DNA from: Ostrinia nubilalis
Taxonomy: Eukaryota > Arthropoda > Insecta > Lepidoptera > Crambidae
Assembly: GCF_963855985.1 (NCBI RefSeq)
Contig: NC_087105.1
Location: 1,614,501 to 1,678,500 of the forward strand
Direction of reading: 5' to 3'
DNA: 64,000 bases
Shown: in pieces, positions 21,872 through 33,149 of the stretch
How the letters are laid out: every line of letters starts with the position of its first letter
Position numbering within the stretch: position 1 is the first letter of the stretch
The notes under the pieces: generated by a model
What the model was told of the DNA's origin: nothing
What the model saw: only the letters and a program-made list of their open reading frames with translations
The model's database searches: none
Made by a program: the position numbers and the translations under genes

Positions 21872-22174
21872 TAGAAAAATAAGGAGGATATAAGAGATAA
21901 ACGAACTAAAGTCGCTGACATAGCCCGACGGATTAGCAAGCTGAAGTGGCAATGGGCAGGGCACATAGTACGTAGAACTGACGGCTGATGGGGCAGCAAG
22001 GTTCTAGAATGGAGGCCGCGTACCGGAAAACGCAGCGTGAGACGTCCACCTACAAGGTGGACCGACGACATCGTAAAGGTAGCAGGGAAGCGCTGGACGC
22101 AGGCCGCTACCAATCGATCAACATGGAATGCATTGGGGGAGGCCTATGTTCAGCAGTGGACGTCTTATGGCTGA
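21872..22174 (+). pseudogene. RTE-type LINE, C-terminal reverse-transcriptase ORF fragment
   Basis: An open stretch reads NKEDIRDKRTKVADIARR, then KLKWQWAGHIVRRTDG, then an in-frame TGA (about 21989), then WGSKVLEWRPRTGKRSVRRP, TRWTDDIVKVAGKRWTQAAT and EAYVQQWTSYG before the natural stop TGA (22172-22174). This is the familiar C-terminal tail of lepidopteran RTE-clade LINE ORFs. The TGA most likely arose from CGA (Arg). The 5' part is missing, as expected for an aborted insertion, and the (GAT)n tail follows directly. It is the longest RTE copy in the window. Confidence 0.92.
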
Positions 22175-22175
22175 A

Positions 22176-22209
<34 letters not shown>
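22175..22209 (+). repeat. (GAT)n tail of the RTE copy
   Basis: AAATGATGATGATGATGATG and further units after the RTE stop codon, forming the element's simple-repeat 3' end. It is also a potentially polymorphic microsatellite. Confidence 0.95.
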
Positions 22210-22302
22210 GAAAAATAAGGTAGATAAATCATGCAATAATCTCTTACTGATGTCAGATATCTAATCTTAAAGAAGACATTACAGAAAGTGATTTTTCATT
22301 AT

Positions 22303-22373
22303 GTTTGTCCCACATGGGATTCGAACCCAGGACTTTCGGGTCCACCTCTCTAACCACTTGATCACGGAAACAT
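22303..22373 (-). repeat. tRNA-like SINE head or tRNA pseudogene
   Basis: On the minus strand GATCAAGTGGTTAGAGAGGT (near-consensus A box) is followed by GTCCTGGGTTCGAATCCCAT (perfect B box GGTTCGAATCC). The two putative acceptor strands do not pair, so it is not a functional tRNA. No SINE body matching the 5888 family follows, so it is probably a different tRNA-derived SINE. Confidence 0.55.
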
Positions 22374-22405
22374 GTAAATCATCAGTTACATCCCACTACG
22401 AGTAC

Positions 22406-22509
22406 CTAATATCAGAAATGCGAAAGTTTGCGAAGATGGGTGTGTGTTTGATAATCTTTTACGCTAAAATTACTGAACGGATTTTGATCAAACTGCAGTA
22501 TAATTGTCT
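22406..22509 (+). repeat. Helitron-like element, 5' part only
   Basis: CTAATATCAGAAATGCGAAA, GTTTG and ATTACTGAACGGATTTTGAT match the 5' half of the Lep1-like elements. The copy stops where the RTE tail at 22511 begins, so one insertion cut the other. Confidence 0.75.
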
Positions 22510-22510
22510 G

Positions 22511-22610
22511 TCGTCATCATCATCATCATCATTTCAGCCACAGGACGTCCACTGCTGAACATAGGCCTCCCCCAATGACTACCACCACATCGCACGGTTG
22601 GTAGTGGCCT
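22511..22610 (-). repeat. RTE-type LINE 3' end, 5'-truncated
   Basis: Reverse complement of the RTE end: (TCATCA)n, TTTCAGCCACAGGACGTCC, then AACATAGGCCTCCCCCAATG and a stretch resembling GGTTGGTAGTGGCCT. The hydrophilic frames drawn across it are shadows of the RTE. Confidence 0.9.
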
Positions 22611-22618
22611 TGTTGGTA

Positions 22619-22941
22619 ACTTAATTGTCTGTGACAGACTGAATTTCTGTAAAATTTTCTTATAACAAAATAGACATGACACCACCAATCAATTGACGTA
22701 CTTTTTAAAACTGTCAAAACGAAACACTCCCATAGATTTTGTATGGCACTACAAGCAAGTGACGTCACTATTTTGTCAACTCTATCAAACTACTTTTTAC
22801 AATTACAATGCGAACAAAAATCGTAATTTACAGGTAATTTAAAATTAATTAAGTTTTTAAGACCAGAATGAAGGGTCTTTTTAAAATAGTTGTGTTTTCG
22901 AATTATAGGGGTATGGTGTCAAACTGTCTATTGTCTGTGAC
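22619..22941. repeat. Possible degenerate DNA element with ATTGTCTGTGACA ends
   Basis: ATTGTCTGTGACA occurs at about 22624 and about 22930 as direct copies. AATAGACATGACACC near the left is an approximate inverted match of GGTGTCAAACTGTCTATT near the right. An inner stretch, CCATAGATTTTGTATGGC, recurs in diverged form at about 38116. This looks like an old repeat of unknown class. Confidence 0.35.
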
Positions 22942-22949
22942 ACATGCAT

Positions 22950-25344
22950 GCAAAAACAAGCAGATTTTTGGAAACTTAATTGTGTAATATTTATTTCTTC
23001 CAGATTATATTATCTTTAAGCAAACCTTCAAACCCGCTTACTATTCATATTTATTTAGTGTTAAGTTCACAATTTAATAATGTTTATCCCTTAGTCCGAA
23101 CAGCTGGGGAGGTTGAGGTAACGACTGTTTGATACTCACTCAGCAATAATTCCTCCGCTCGATATTAAACTTTATTGCTCCGACACAAGGTCGGTAATGC
23201 AATTGTCAATGCGGTCATGAGAAGGCAGTTTTGGAGGAGAGAGGGGAAAGTTATTTAGTGCGTTTTATGACATTGATATTTAGTTTTTTTTTGTTATGAA
23301 TAATTTGAGGATGTATTGTTTTGTATTTTGATTGGAAAATGTGTTTTTATGGAAATAATTTCCAAATACAACTTGTATGAGAAATCAATTCTTAATTTCT
23401 AAGATTTAGAGGAAGATGAAGAAATATTTAATATCCACACATGTATTTTGAGTAAAAATGAAATCTATCTTTTACCTTTATCAACCGAGTCTCCTAACCA
23501 ATTTTGGAATCCTTTAAAAGCTCTTTTTTTACAAGAACGTGAAGGCAACTCTTAAAGTAGATTATGGAAAGTTCTAGTTGGGATTTTTCACATAAAGGAC
23601 ATAGGTAAACATAATACAATTTGACAAGAAATAGGTAAAGTTTTTACCATAAGACTGTCTATTAGACTGAAAATCACGCAGGCAAAGCCGCGGGCAAACA
23701 CTATCTTTAAAACTCAAAACGGGCACGATCCGTGAAATCATGAATCAATTTAGCAAAATTGAAGTGATGTAACCCGTAATTGCGAGCTGTGTGGTCCATG
23801 GATCACGTTCCGTGAGTGATACTCAAATCGGTCATAATTGCACGCGAAGGTATCAACAATAAATTGTCACTCGCGTGATGGGTTCTAGAAAATTTTAAGG
23901 TCAACTTTCGCCTTATTATATTTATGGTTGATTGAAATATTGTAAAATACCGATTTTGAAATTTAAATTCATCGCATGTAACACTAATTGGGAAGTTAAA
24001 CAGCTTTAATTTTTGCTATTAATTATGTATTCCTGGTTTATTTGAGTGATTTTAGTTATAATTATTTATTAATTCAATGTTTTGATTGCATCATTACAAC
24101 TTTTCATTTTTGAATAAATATTGTGAGCTGTTTTTAATATTTATTTTATAGAGATAATGAAGATTCGTGTAAAAAGTTACATTTATTATGGTAAACTTAA
24201 TTAAAGTAAGTTTGTAGGAAATTCGGACGTCATGTTTTTTAAAACAAGTTAGTACTTTAACCTGCATTTATTCTTTTCCTACTTTCAGTCTTTGGATTCA
24301 AATAGGTACGGTTTTTTCCATTGTCACCTCTACGTTGTAGTTTATTCATCCCCAGGTCCGCAGGACTATGATCCAGCACATTCGGTAACGAGCGGGCGTC
24401 GACCCGGCGTGTCATATCGCCTTGTAATTCTTTTCTAAAAGTCTCCATGAATAATCACATTTCTCTATACATCCCGCATTTATTCGGGCATCTCACCAGC
24501 TCCAAAACGACCCCAACAACTTCCACCCGTCAATAAAAAACCAAACTTAATTGCTCGCCATTCGGTCGGTTTTCGATCGAGGAAAGGTAGGGTTGTGAAA
24601 TTTATGAAAATGACGCGCGGCGGACCCTCGTGACTGGCACAATTCTGTATCGGTGTGTATTTTTACCTTTTTTTTATTACCCGACTGCGGCGGAAGGTAT
24701 CGTGTTTTGCATATATGTTGGAATAAAGTTATGCGTTCTAAAAGCCAAATTGATTTGACAATGCACGCTCGGCGCTGACACGCTGAGATATTGACTGTTC
24801 CTTGGATATTATATTTGACGTGTGTTTTGGCTTTTATGGTGTGCAAGGAGTGGAATGAGCCAACACATTCTTCGGAACAACCTAGATCGGTGACGGAACG
24901 AAACTGTTTCGTGTGAAACGGAACTGAAACGCGAACGGACTGGCAAAGCAAAGTGTAAACTATTTGATCGGTGTGAATGTCGATTTCGTGAGGCATGAGG
25001 GCTATAAAGAAACTGTATCTATTGATACATTTATTTTGTTTATTTAAGTAATTCCTGTTTGTTTTTGCGCATGAAAAGAGTCTAAAACCACGTAAAAGCT
25101 TTTTCAGGTTTATTTCAAGAAATTCTGAAGTCAAACTTTTCGACTAACATGTAATATTAATGGTAAGAAATACTTATAGAATTAAAACTATCCGTGACTT
25201 TCATAGTAGGTAGGTTTTTAAGATATCACCCAATTACAGTTCCACTTTTTCAGGCAATTTTATTGTCCAACTTAACTTTTTTTAATAGTTTTTGCAGGTT
25301 TTATTTTTTTGTTATAACTCTTTTACCACATACTTACTAGAATT
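22950..25344. other. Mostly no feature; decayed Helitron end near 23667-23701
   Basis: AT-rich. CACGCAGGCAAAGCCGCGGG near 23673 looks like the degraded 3' end of a Lep1-like element. A minus-strand ORF at 24547-25134 is listed separately. Confidence 0.5.
24547..25134 (-). CDS. Longest ORF in window (195 codons), doubtful
   Basis: This is the longest uninterrupted frame here. The predicted peptide is basic and cysteine-containing (for example QRRACIVKSIWLLERITLF) with no signal peptide, membrane span or domain I recognise. It is not flanked by clear splice signals, and its base composition is that of background. In 64 kb of six-frame sequence one frame of this length can occur by chance. It may be non-coding. 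Confidence 0.12.
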   Translation of the reverse strand: MTSEFLEINLKKLLRGFRLFSCAKTNRNYLNKQNKCINRYSFFIALMPHEIDIHTDQIVYTLLCQSVRVSVPFHTKQFRSVTDLGCSEECVGSFHSLHTIKAKTHVKYNIQGTVNISACQRRACIVKSIWLLERITLFQHICKTRYLPPQSGNKKKVKIHTDTELCQSRGSAARHFHKFHNPTFPRSKTDRMASN

Positions 25345-25345
25345 A

Positions 25346-25483
25346 GGGTGGATTCAACCAAACAAGAGTAATTATTAATCTCAGAATAAATGGTCAGTTT
25401 TGACATATTTCCCATACTGAAACTGTCAATGTACCCGAAATACCAGGAGTTATTCTCGCATAAAAGTTTGGTCGAATCGGGCC
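25346..25483. repeat. MITE with TTA target-site duplication (GGCCCGATTCGACCAAAC ends)
   Basis: Left GGGTGGATTCAACCAAACAA and, on the reverse strand of the right end, GGCCCGATTCGACCAAACTT match over about 20 bases. TTA flanks both sides (25343-25345 and 25484-25486), which fits the PIF/Harbinger superfamily. Confidence 0.8.
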
Positions 25484-25489
25484 TTAGTA

Positions 25490-26364
25490 GTTAATCTGTC
25501 AAATAGTAAGTTACCGTCTCATGATTAAATTGGCTGTACCTATGTCTGATGAAATTAATTTCTAATAAGCAGCATTGACAATTTGACACAAAATGGCGCG
25601 ATGGCACCCGCGGCGCTGCCAGTTCCAGACTCCTTATTAGCTCCTCACTGAGCTGCGAGCCTGGTAGTTTGGAAACATGGGGGTAGATAGAGAGCTGTTG
25701 TTGGGAGGAAGGAAGTTATAGTTAGAGTTAGTTTAACTGCACTTTTGGAGTGAAAGAGCCTTGGTGTTACTGGATTTATTAATTTAATAATTCATGGGAC
25801 ACTGTATTTTGTAAGAGAAACTATTCTAGTACATTTTATGTGGAAGTAAGAGCCTAGTAACAGCCAAAATTATAAAAATAAGATTCAATTTAAATAAAAG
25901 TCACTATTATATTTTTGATTGTGAGATTTAGTAACTGGTTGTCACTGGCTGCGTACAATGTGGGATATAAATGTCTTTTTCAATGCGTTCAAAAACAAAA
26001 AAGAAAATCGCTTCCACATTCAAAATTCAAAGCATATTCTTCCATTCCAAAATTAAAAACATCCGAACTACTATCAAAACTAAACCCTAAATAGGTACCC
26101 CAAAAAGTGGCGGCGGGCGGGGGCGGCCCCTGTAACTAAATTTTGAGCTGTCACGTAGATTAATGATGGCAAGGCGTGCGATACGCGCTCGCTTTGCGTG
26201 GATGCGACGAGGCAGGCCCGGGACCGTTTTTGCCCGGGTCAAACCGCAGGTTTGACTGATAGATTGGTCCTTCGACAAGTTTCTGCTTTTGCTTCTGCCT
26301 AGATTTGTGATGCTAATGATTAGTTTGGAAGCCTGTTATTATGATTAAAATGCACTTAAGTTGT
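25490..26364. other. No gene recognised; GC-rich patch 26105-26235
   Basis: The patch includes GTGGCGGCGGGCGGGGGCGG and CTTTGCGTGGATGCGACGAG and overlaps a 63-codon minus frame with no recognisable domain. Confidence 0.4.
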
Positions 26365-26507
26365 CCACAAGTTGGATAGATGATTTCGTAAAGGTAACAG
26401 GAAGACGCTGGATGCAGGCCGCTACCATCCAACCAATGTGGTCTGGAAATCATTGGGGAAGGCCTATGTTCAGCAGTGGACGTCCTTTGGCTGAAACGAT
26501 GATGACT
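26365..26507 (+). repeat. RTE-type LINE 3' end with frameshift
   Basis: It encodes DDFVKVTGRRWMQAAT of the RT C-terminus, then shifts frame around 26440 and continues as the GGAAGGCCTATGTTCAGCAG segment and stop. A short GATGATGA tail closes it. Truncated relic of the family at 21872-22174. Confidence 0.9.
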
Positions 26508-26509
26508 TT

Positions 26510-28393
26510 TAAGTCATCATTATTATTCAATACAATTTATTGTATGTTGAATACATTTTCCTCGTTTCTATTGACCATCACTGAAGACATGTTATTATTA
26601 TACTAATCACCACTTTTGTGTTTAAAAGTTGATGACGTATAGTAAAGGTAATCAATCATGCCTTTGAAGCCTTGATATTCTATTGCAATAAAAGTAAATA
26701 GCGCTTGTCATTTCCTGCTGCAGATACATTATGTTTCCTTCAGATGGAAAGTTATTTTTATTGTACACAACATAAGACTGACTATGAGACGAAACACAAC
26801 AAGCTGAAATGTTATCTTTCAGTCATTTACCTTTTAACTTCGATTAGGTATGAGTTACATATTGAAATAACTAAGTACCTATAGGTACTCTTTTGTAAAC
26901 CACACAAAATGTAGAGTCACAAGTAATACAATAATTTGGAAACACAATTCAACTGATTACATTGCTAGAAAACTAGAAAACACTCTTTTAAACAACGAAA
27001 AGTACTTTTACTTCAAATAAATTAAAAAAAGAATACAAAATTACGAACAAAAAACAACATGAATGTAAAAAACAAAAGATTTTTTTTTCTTTTGTTGGCT
27101 TTACACGACTTGTGTGTTGCCATTCGTCGAGTAAAAAACAAAAGAATATAAGTCCACAAACGACTAAAGGCATGTCCACACAAACCCATAGGCAGCGACA
27201 GGCGCGCGAGGGTACAGAATGGATTTCGGAAATCGATTGCCTCCAAAAATATTTACAGGCCACGTGCGCGCGACGTGTGTACGCACCTTTACGTTGCGTA
27301 ACCGTGTGTACGCGCCCTACGTATAATGTACAATGTCAGGTTAAAGTTGCATCCTATTAAGAGGCAATAGGTGCGGTTTTGCAATGAAGATGTACAATGT
27401 GCTGGTGATTGTACACTCATTATTGTCTTACAAGTTGGTAAACTAAAAGTTCATTACTGTCCAAGTGGCAGGGTTATGTTAGGACGTATAAAATCGCTCT
27501 TAAGACTTGCCTAAGTACCTACTCTACTACGAAATTACCACATTAACTATATTATTTTTGTATGGTATCTGTGTAATGAGATTATGTCAAATAAATTTTC
27601 CGACTGTCAGAGCTTAAAATCCTCTGAAAAGCTCGGAAATGACCAATTTTCGCAAACATTGTCTCAATAAACTCTTAAATTGTGTTGGGCAACAAACTTA
27701 TTAGAATTCTAAAAATACATTATTTCATCGTTATACCATAAATAAAACACATTTCATGCGACATCATAACCGCTCGTAAAGATCATTCCGATTGTATTAA
27801 TATTTAATACTATTATGTAAATAAACGTTTTTACCGGATCCCACAAAACTTAATGAACCGCGAAATATTATCAATCCCGAATATTAATATTTCATAGTTA
27901 TTTTAAATATTCAAATTGGTTATGAATGCTTTCCGCTGTAGTTTCATGCGTGCGCAATCCGCCATGGCCGAATTTATAATCGTGGACATTAGATAATTCC
28001 ACATTATAAATAAACCACGACCTAGCACACCAATAAAAAACAACCACAATAATATAAATTATGAAATACACTAACACCGCACACCACTAAACGTCACGAC
28101 GATCAGCTGATCAAATATATTGCTACTATAAAAAGTGAAAACGCAAACTAGCAGCGCTCTCCCTTTCTGGCGCTCCCGCCGCCCGTACATCCGAGCGAGA
28201 CCGCTATAAAGTAAGGCCGCCGTAGCGTAAAATGATATATTAATGTCAGCTGTGTTTAGGACCTCGTGAGTCTACAAAATAATAGATGGTCACAAATAAA
28301 TTACTCGCCGAGTGCATTTCTGAACGAAATTCGGGCGGTCGTCGACCTCGACCGTGGCGCGTAAATCACGATTGATATACGGCTTGCGAAGGT
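26510..28393. other. No gene recognised
   Basis: AT-rich. Around 27190-27320 there is a CG-rich stretch with GTGTGTACGC twice (about 27272 and 27304). A GC-rich patch with TATAAAAAG (about 28128) precedes GCAGCGCTCTCCC near 28152. It could be a weak promoter, but no transcript evidence is visible. Confidence 0.4.
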
Positions 28394-28586
28394 CGCCATC
28401 TTGGATGGTGTGTTCGAAATTTGAATCTGCCGCGATTGGCTCGTTCCTGGACGTGTCAAAGTGACATTTGGCGAGAGATTTCGCTTTTTAGGTTATGTTT
28501 TGTTGGGAGTTGTTGTTATGATTTACTGTGAGTTGTTTTGCATGCGCCATTTTGGAGCTGATTCGAAATTTGAATCTGCTGTATTG
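28394..28586 (+). repeat. Pair of 40-bp direct repeats containing TTCGAAATTTGAATCTGC
   Basis: CGCCATCTTGGA...TTCGAAATTTGAATCTGC (28394-28430) recurs as CGCCATTTTGGA...TTCGAAATTTGAATCTGC (28545-28579). The 18-base core is identical in both, and CGCCATNTTGGA precedes it at nearly the same spacing. CGCCATNTTGG resembles a YY1/PHO-type site. No transposon features, so this looks like paired regulatory sites or an old tandem duplication. Confidence 0.6.
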
Positions 28587-28589
28587 AGT

Positions 28590-29356
28590 TGTTAAGTGGT
28601 TTTGTTATTTTCATCGGTGAGGTAGCTTTTCTCGTTAAGGAGACGTGACGTTTATGTTTCAGATTTGGCCGCTTTGTGTGGCGTGCTCTAGCCTTCAGAA
28701 TAAATCTTGTAGATTGGAACTTGTAAGTATTTTTCGTTGTATACATAGGCTAATAAATCTTGCAACGCTTTGATTACTTAGTTGTTTCTTGTGAGCTGTT
28801 CTGTTACTTTCGGTGGCTTATTTTGGGAAATTTATTTGCTTTATCATCCGAATCTCGCAGTCAGGCTTGTCACAAAAGAAGTGTAACTGTTTGTGCTTGT
28901 TTCAGTATTCATTTATGGGAAAGAAATAGCGAAATGTTTTTGGTGACAAAGTAAATTACAATGAATTTTGAGAAAATTTATGTCAACCGTAATACTTACA
29001 TTGTGTTTGTTTTCTCTACCCAAAACTTTTAATTCTAGTTCTTTACTACTGAATGTTTTACTTTGATTCCAGATGTCCTCTCAATGTCATAGCCGATCAA
29101 TATAATTAATATAACTTGCAAAAAAGATGAAACATTGATTTCTGACAGAAATCTGTGTCATCCAGATTGACTCTTAACAAGGACTGACATGCCATTCGCT
29201 TTGAACTGTCATTAGACACTATAATAATAGACACGTCGTCTCCACTTAATCACGGTCTTGATGACGTCAACGACTACCTTCAGAAAAAAGCATTTATGTC
29301 GTTATTGTAGTTTTTTTCGTCCCATTTTCAATGTTTGCTGCGGAAAATGGCTATAA
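28590..29356. other. No gene recognised
   Basis: AT-rich background. A frame at 28760-28954 has no recognisable domain or splice support. Confidence 0.4.
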
Positions 29357-29536
29357 TCCTACTAATATACGAAATTTGTAAGTTTCTAAGGACTGATCTT
29401 GATGAGAGGTAAAGAAAGTTTAAAATCCAGAGAAAAACAAAGGAAAGTTTTTATTCTGGGTTTATGTAAGGGAACATGCGACCGATTAAGTTTTCTTTCA
29501 CAGACCGCAAGGAGCAATGGCGTAGAAAAAAGCTAG
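29357..29536 (+). repeat. Heavily decayed Helitron-like element
   Basis: Begins TCCTACTAATATACGAAATT, ends AGAAAAAAGCTAG, and sits between A (29356) and T (29537), but the interior has diverged from the Lep1-like consensus. It may be a relic or a distinct subfamily. Confidence 0.5.
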
Positions 29537-29716
29537 TTAGGTATAAAATCAAGAAGATTAATAAAGATAAAATAGGATAAGAAAGGACTAAAATGTGTGA
29601 CAAAAATAGAATTTCATTGAAGGCGACTAAACACTGGGTAAATGACGGAACGAATCAAAAAAAGGCTTACATTACAGCTAATTGCAGCGACAAATTGCTA
29701 ATGCGATGACATGCGA

Positions 29717-29793
29717 GATGGCAACACCGAACAATTAACGGCGCGATGTAGATGATGGCAACACTGCACAATTAACGATGGAAGATAGAAGAT
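29717..29793. repeat. Two-unit 37-bp tandem repeat (GATGGCAACACNGNACAATTAACG)
   Basis: GATGGCAACACCGAACAATT at 29717 and GATGGCAACACTGCACAATT at 29754, each followed by AACG and a variable purine-rich end. CAATTAACG recurs once more near 29851. Confidence 0.75.
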
Positions 29794-29799
29794 GATAGC

Positions 29800-30455
29800 T
29801 TGTGGTTGCCAATGATTGCAAATGATTTGCTTTGATGGAATCCATTTCGAGCAATTAACGCTGTTCATGCTATTCTTTTATTATTAGTTTTTACACCTTA
29901 GTTTTGAGCTGAATAAAGTTTTAATTTTTTTCTAGACGGATTTTTTCTTTCTAGAAATAGAATGTGACTGTATAAGTTATTGATTGGCAGCTGCTAATCA
30001 ACTAAGTACCTACCTACACTGAAGATTGATTGATAGAACAGGGTGAAAAAAAATGTCTATATTGTTTGTATGCAATGGAGAACTTCAAAATGTACAACAC
30101 TCCTTTTTGCGTAGCTGCTTTTAGCAAAAATTCCTTTAGTTTTATGTATATTTTCTTTGGAAAGCAAATATTTCATTATTGATTTAATAACAGATTTTGA
30201 TGCCGTTATCCAATCATCTCATCTATTTGTGATATTACGATATACTACACAATTTCGGAAACTGCAAAACGTACCTCGAGATACAGCCAAAATGGCCGCC
30301 GTATCTGGCAATCGATCGTTTAATTAACAAGTCGCAATAGATCGTGATAGCGACCATTTATCAATCGGCTAGACAATGCAGTGGTCAGGGAGCGTTTTTG
30401 GCGGGAAATCGATTGAGGAAATCTTGGATCACGAGTATAAAAGTTTCAGATATTT
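29800..30455. other. No gene recognised
   Basis: AT-rich background with no recognised repeat or exon signal. Confidence 0.4.
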
Positions 30456-30594
30456 AGGTTGAGTTTCACTATACTTCAAATGTAACTTGTTTTATCCATA
30501 ACTCGTGTTTTTTGTATGGAGTTTGACAAACTTTTGGAGTTTGACAAACTTTTGACGTTTGATGTACTAAATGAAATCAATCAAAAATCAACCC
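30456..30594. repeat. Decayed MITE related to the GGCTGGGTTGCACCA family, with 19-bp tandem duplication
   Basis: GGTTGAGTTTCACTATACTT and TTTTTTGTATGGAGTTTGAC resemble the elements at 50747 and 53807, and the right end is TCAACCC. Inside, TGGAGTTTGACAAACTTTT is repeated twice in tandem (30517-30535 and 30536-30554). Confidence 0.5.
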
Positions 30595-30599
30595 TTTTT

Positions 30600-32030
30600 C
30601 AGCTTCGTAAAGATAGAGAGTTCAATTTTATGATGATGACTGCAAAAGTTAATATTAAGCAGCTGTTTATTTATTTATAAAATTAATAGCACATTGAAAA
30701 TTATAATTACTTACTTACCTTGCATCAACACGTCCACTGAAACAGTCTTATGAATATTTTGATTTCTAGATTATTTTTTGCGGGCTACCGAACTTACTAT
30801 GGAAACAAATAACAGGTTTAAATCCACGGCCTAAATCATGGTATAAATATTTGAGAACTGTGTCTGTTAAGCGGCCATTAAATTCAGACGGTGGACCCGA
30901 CACCTATAACGAGAAATATGCAGATCGAAATCAACTCTCAAGAAACAAAGCTCATTCTCCAGTAATTAATATCGCCGATACCGCACGAACAAATCAACGC
31001 CAGACGGACAAGCCGATAACAATTTGAAACAAAGAAAAAACCACACGCCCTTCTCCTTGTCACACCACACCCATCAGACAGAGACGAAACGATCAATTTC
31101 AAAACCGCGTACGTATTTTATGATAAATAGCAAAACGGAATCGCCTGAGTGTGTTCCCGTGTCCGATTGATATTGTTTGAATTTAATTTATTTCACTCGC
31201 ATGCAACGCGGATTTCGCGCCAAACGAATACAGTTTGGAAACATTTTTTGTAATCCGAATATGGAATTCGATCGCTTCGATTTTTGAAACCGATCGCGTG
31301 GGAAAGTTTATTTATTTTAAATATTTCGAAAACGTTCTATCGTTTAGGGTTAGCGATGTCCCATGACGTTCCTTTGTCGATTTTGCACTTTGATGCTAAT
31401 TATGGAAAAGTGATTTTCGATTACACGCGCGTTCGCAACTTAGAACGCCGTAAAAACCTCTCGAGTTCTCGTCGCATAACGGACGGTAGCGTTTAAATTT
31501 TACGGGCTATTTTCGTGTGTTTATTACAAATGAGAGTTGTTCGGCCGCTAATAAATTAACATGCTTTAATGACCTAATCAAAGTTTATGACGCGAGTCGA
31601 ATCCTGGACTCCTAGTGTTGGCGATTGACTTATTTTGTGTAAAAAAACGGCGGTGCGAGCGTAATTATTTTCGTGTTTTATGAAGATTGGAATTTTTGTG
31701 AACATGATCTTTTTACAGCCGGCTTGATTTATGTGTGCCTCGCAGGAACAGATGTACTCACCCATGGGATCTGAAACAAAGAGAGGAACGCTCAGCGACA
31801 TAGTATACATGTGCGTATGGTAATGATACGGGTGATGATGTATGATAGCGCCTCAGCCGTTATTTATGTCGCAGTCGCACGGCTCGTACATTTACAGCTG
31901 ATTTCGTGTAATGCGATAAAAAGAGCTTTTAAAGACTTATAACACTCAATCAGTATTGAAAGCTTTGAAGATCGCATAAATTTTTTTATTATACAAATAA
32001 TTGCTTCTACATACTTAATTTCTTTCTATC
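30600..32030. other. No gene recognised
   Basis: AT-rich background with a mildly CpG-richer section at 30890-31260. The 70-codon plus frame at 31284-31496 and the 78-codon minus frame at 31574-31810 have no recognisable domains. Confidence 0.4.
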
Positions 32031-32034
32031 AATA

Positions 32035-32075
32035 AATGATGATGATTGATTTGATTTGATTTGATTTGATTTGAA
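32035..32075. repeat. (ATTTG)n microsatellite
   Basis: ATGATGATGATTGATTTGAT followed by several perfect TTGAT units. Confidence 0.95.
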
Positions 32076-32703
32076 TTATCGAAATTAGTAAAACAATTCA
32101 TGAGTATCACTATAAATAAAAACATTGAGTCCTAAAATAAATGTCTTTCTGTTAATTTAAAAATAAACAATTTGTGCGTGCTACAGGAATAGTAGGCAGT
32201 TCAAAAATAATGTCTTTGCTAATATTTACGTATTTTTTTTCCCTAAAAATCCACAGCCACAAAAACCAGGCAGCTTTAGCTTCACAGATAAAAAACGCAC
32301 CAACGCATTCCAACATTCATTGAAATGCAAAATAATATAACCTATGATTACGCCGGTTCATTGCTTCACATAACGACGCAGACTTTCTTATATAAATTAC
32401 ATGTAAAATCGACATATTTCATTTGCGCATCGTGTTCGATTGTGAAATTCGCGTAAAAACATAATTCGAGACGAGAAAAAAACGTAATAGTTTTGCGGTG
32501 TGAAAACGCATATTAATGTGGGGTATTACAGACATATTATAATAACGGTGCCGTTGATAAAAACTGAATTATATTTATTAGGATAGCTGAAGCGTGGTGC
32601 TCAGTGTTACATGTGTGGGGTGTGCTTTTAATTAATATATTTTTATTTTCATCGCGTAATTCAAATGTACGTGAATCAGAATTAATTGATAAAGATTAAT
32701 GCC

Positions 32704-32785
32704 TGCATGGTCTGGTGGCTGCACTGGTAACTGTCGGCCGGTGGTCTAAGGTTCGAATCTGCTTAGTAGAAAAAACCCTGTGTTA
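32704..32785 (+). repeat. tRNA-like SINE head
   Basis: TGGTCTGGTGGCTGCACTGG (A box with one mismatch) is followed by TAAGGTTCGAATCTGC (B box GGTTCGAATCT). The arms do not form a tRNA cloverleaf. No poly(A) end is recognisable, so it is called as a relic. Confidence 0.45.
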
Positions 32786-32953
32786 CTAATAGCTTAGTTA
32801 ATAAGATAATTGCAAGCTTTAGTAATATTTACAATATTTTGCAAACAACCGTACTGCAAAAAACGGGAAACTGTCTTGTGGGCACATGCGTACAGTTTTT
32901 GGGAACCTGCATTACTGAATCCCGCAAAACTGGATCGCCGCGGGAAAGGGTCA

Positions 32954-33148
32954 TCCTACTAATTATTATAAATGCGAAAGTTTGGATGTCTGGATGTTTG
33001 TTACTCTTTCACGCAAAAGCTACTGAACGGATTTTGATGAAACTTTACAGTATTATTGTTTATAACCCAGAATAACATATAGGCTATAATTTATGATGAT
33101 CTGTGACAAAATAAATTTCACGCGGGTGAAGCCGCAGGCAAAAGCTAG
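32954..33148 (+). repeat. Helitron-like element (Lep1-like)
   Basis: Begins TCCTACTAATTATTATAAAT, passes through CACGCAAAAGCTACTGAACG, and ends AGGCAAAAGCTAG, then T. It is one of the few copies in plus orientation. Frames across it are not genes. Confidence 0.9.
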
Positions 33149-33149
33149 T

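Noticed and set aside
24547..25134. 195-codon minus-strand ORF as a real gene
   Set aside because: It has no recognisable domain, no splice partners and background composition. One frame this long is plausible by chance in 64 kb. Kept only as a very low-confidence entry.
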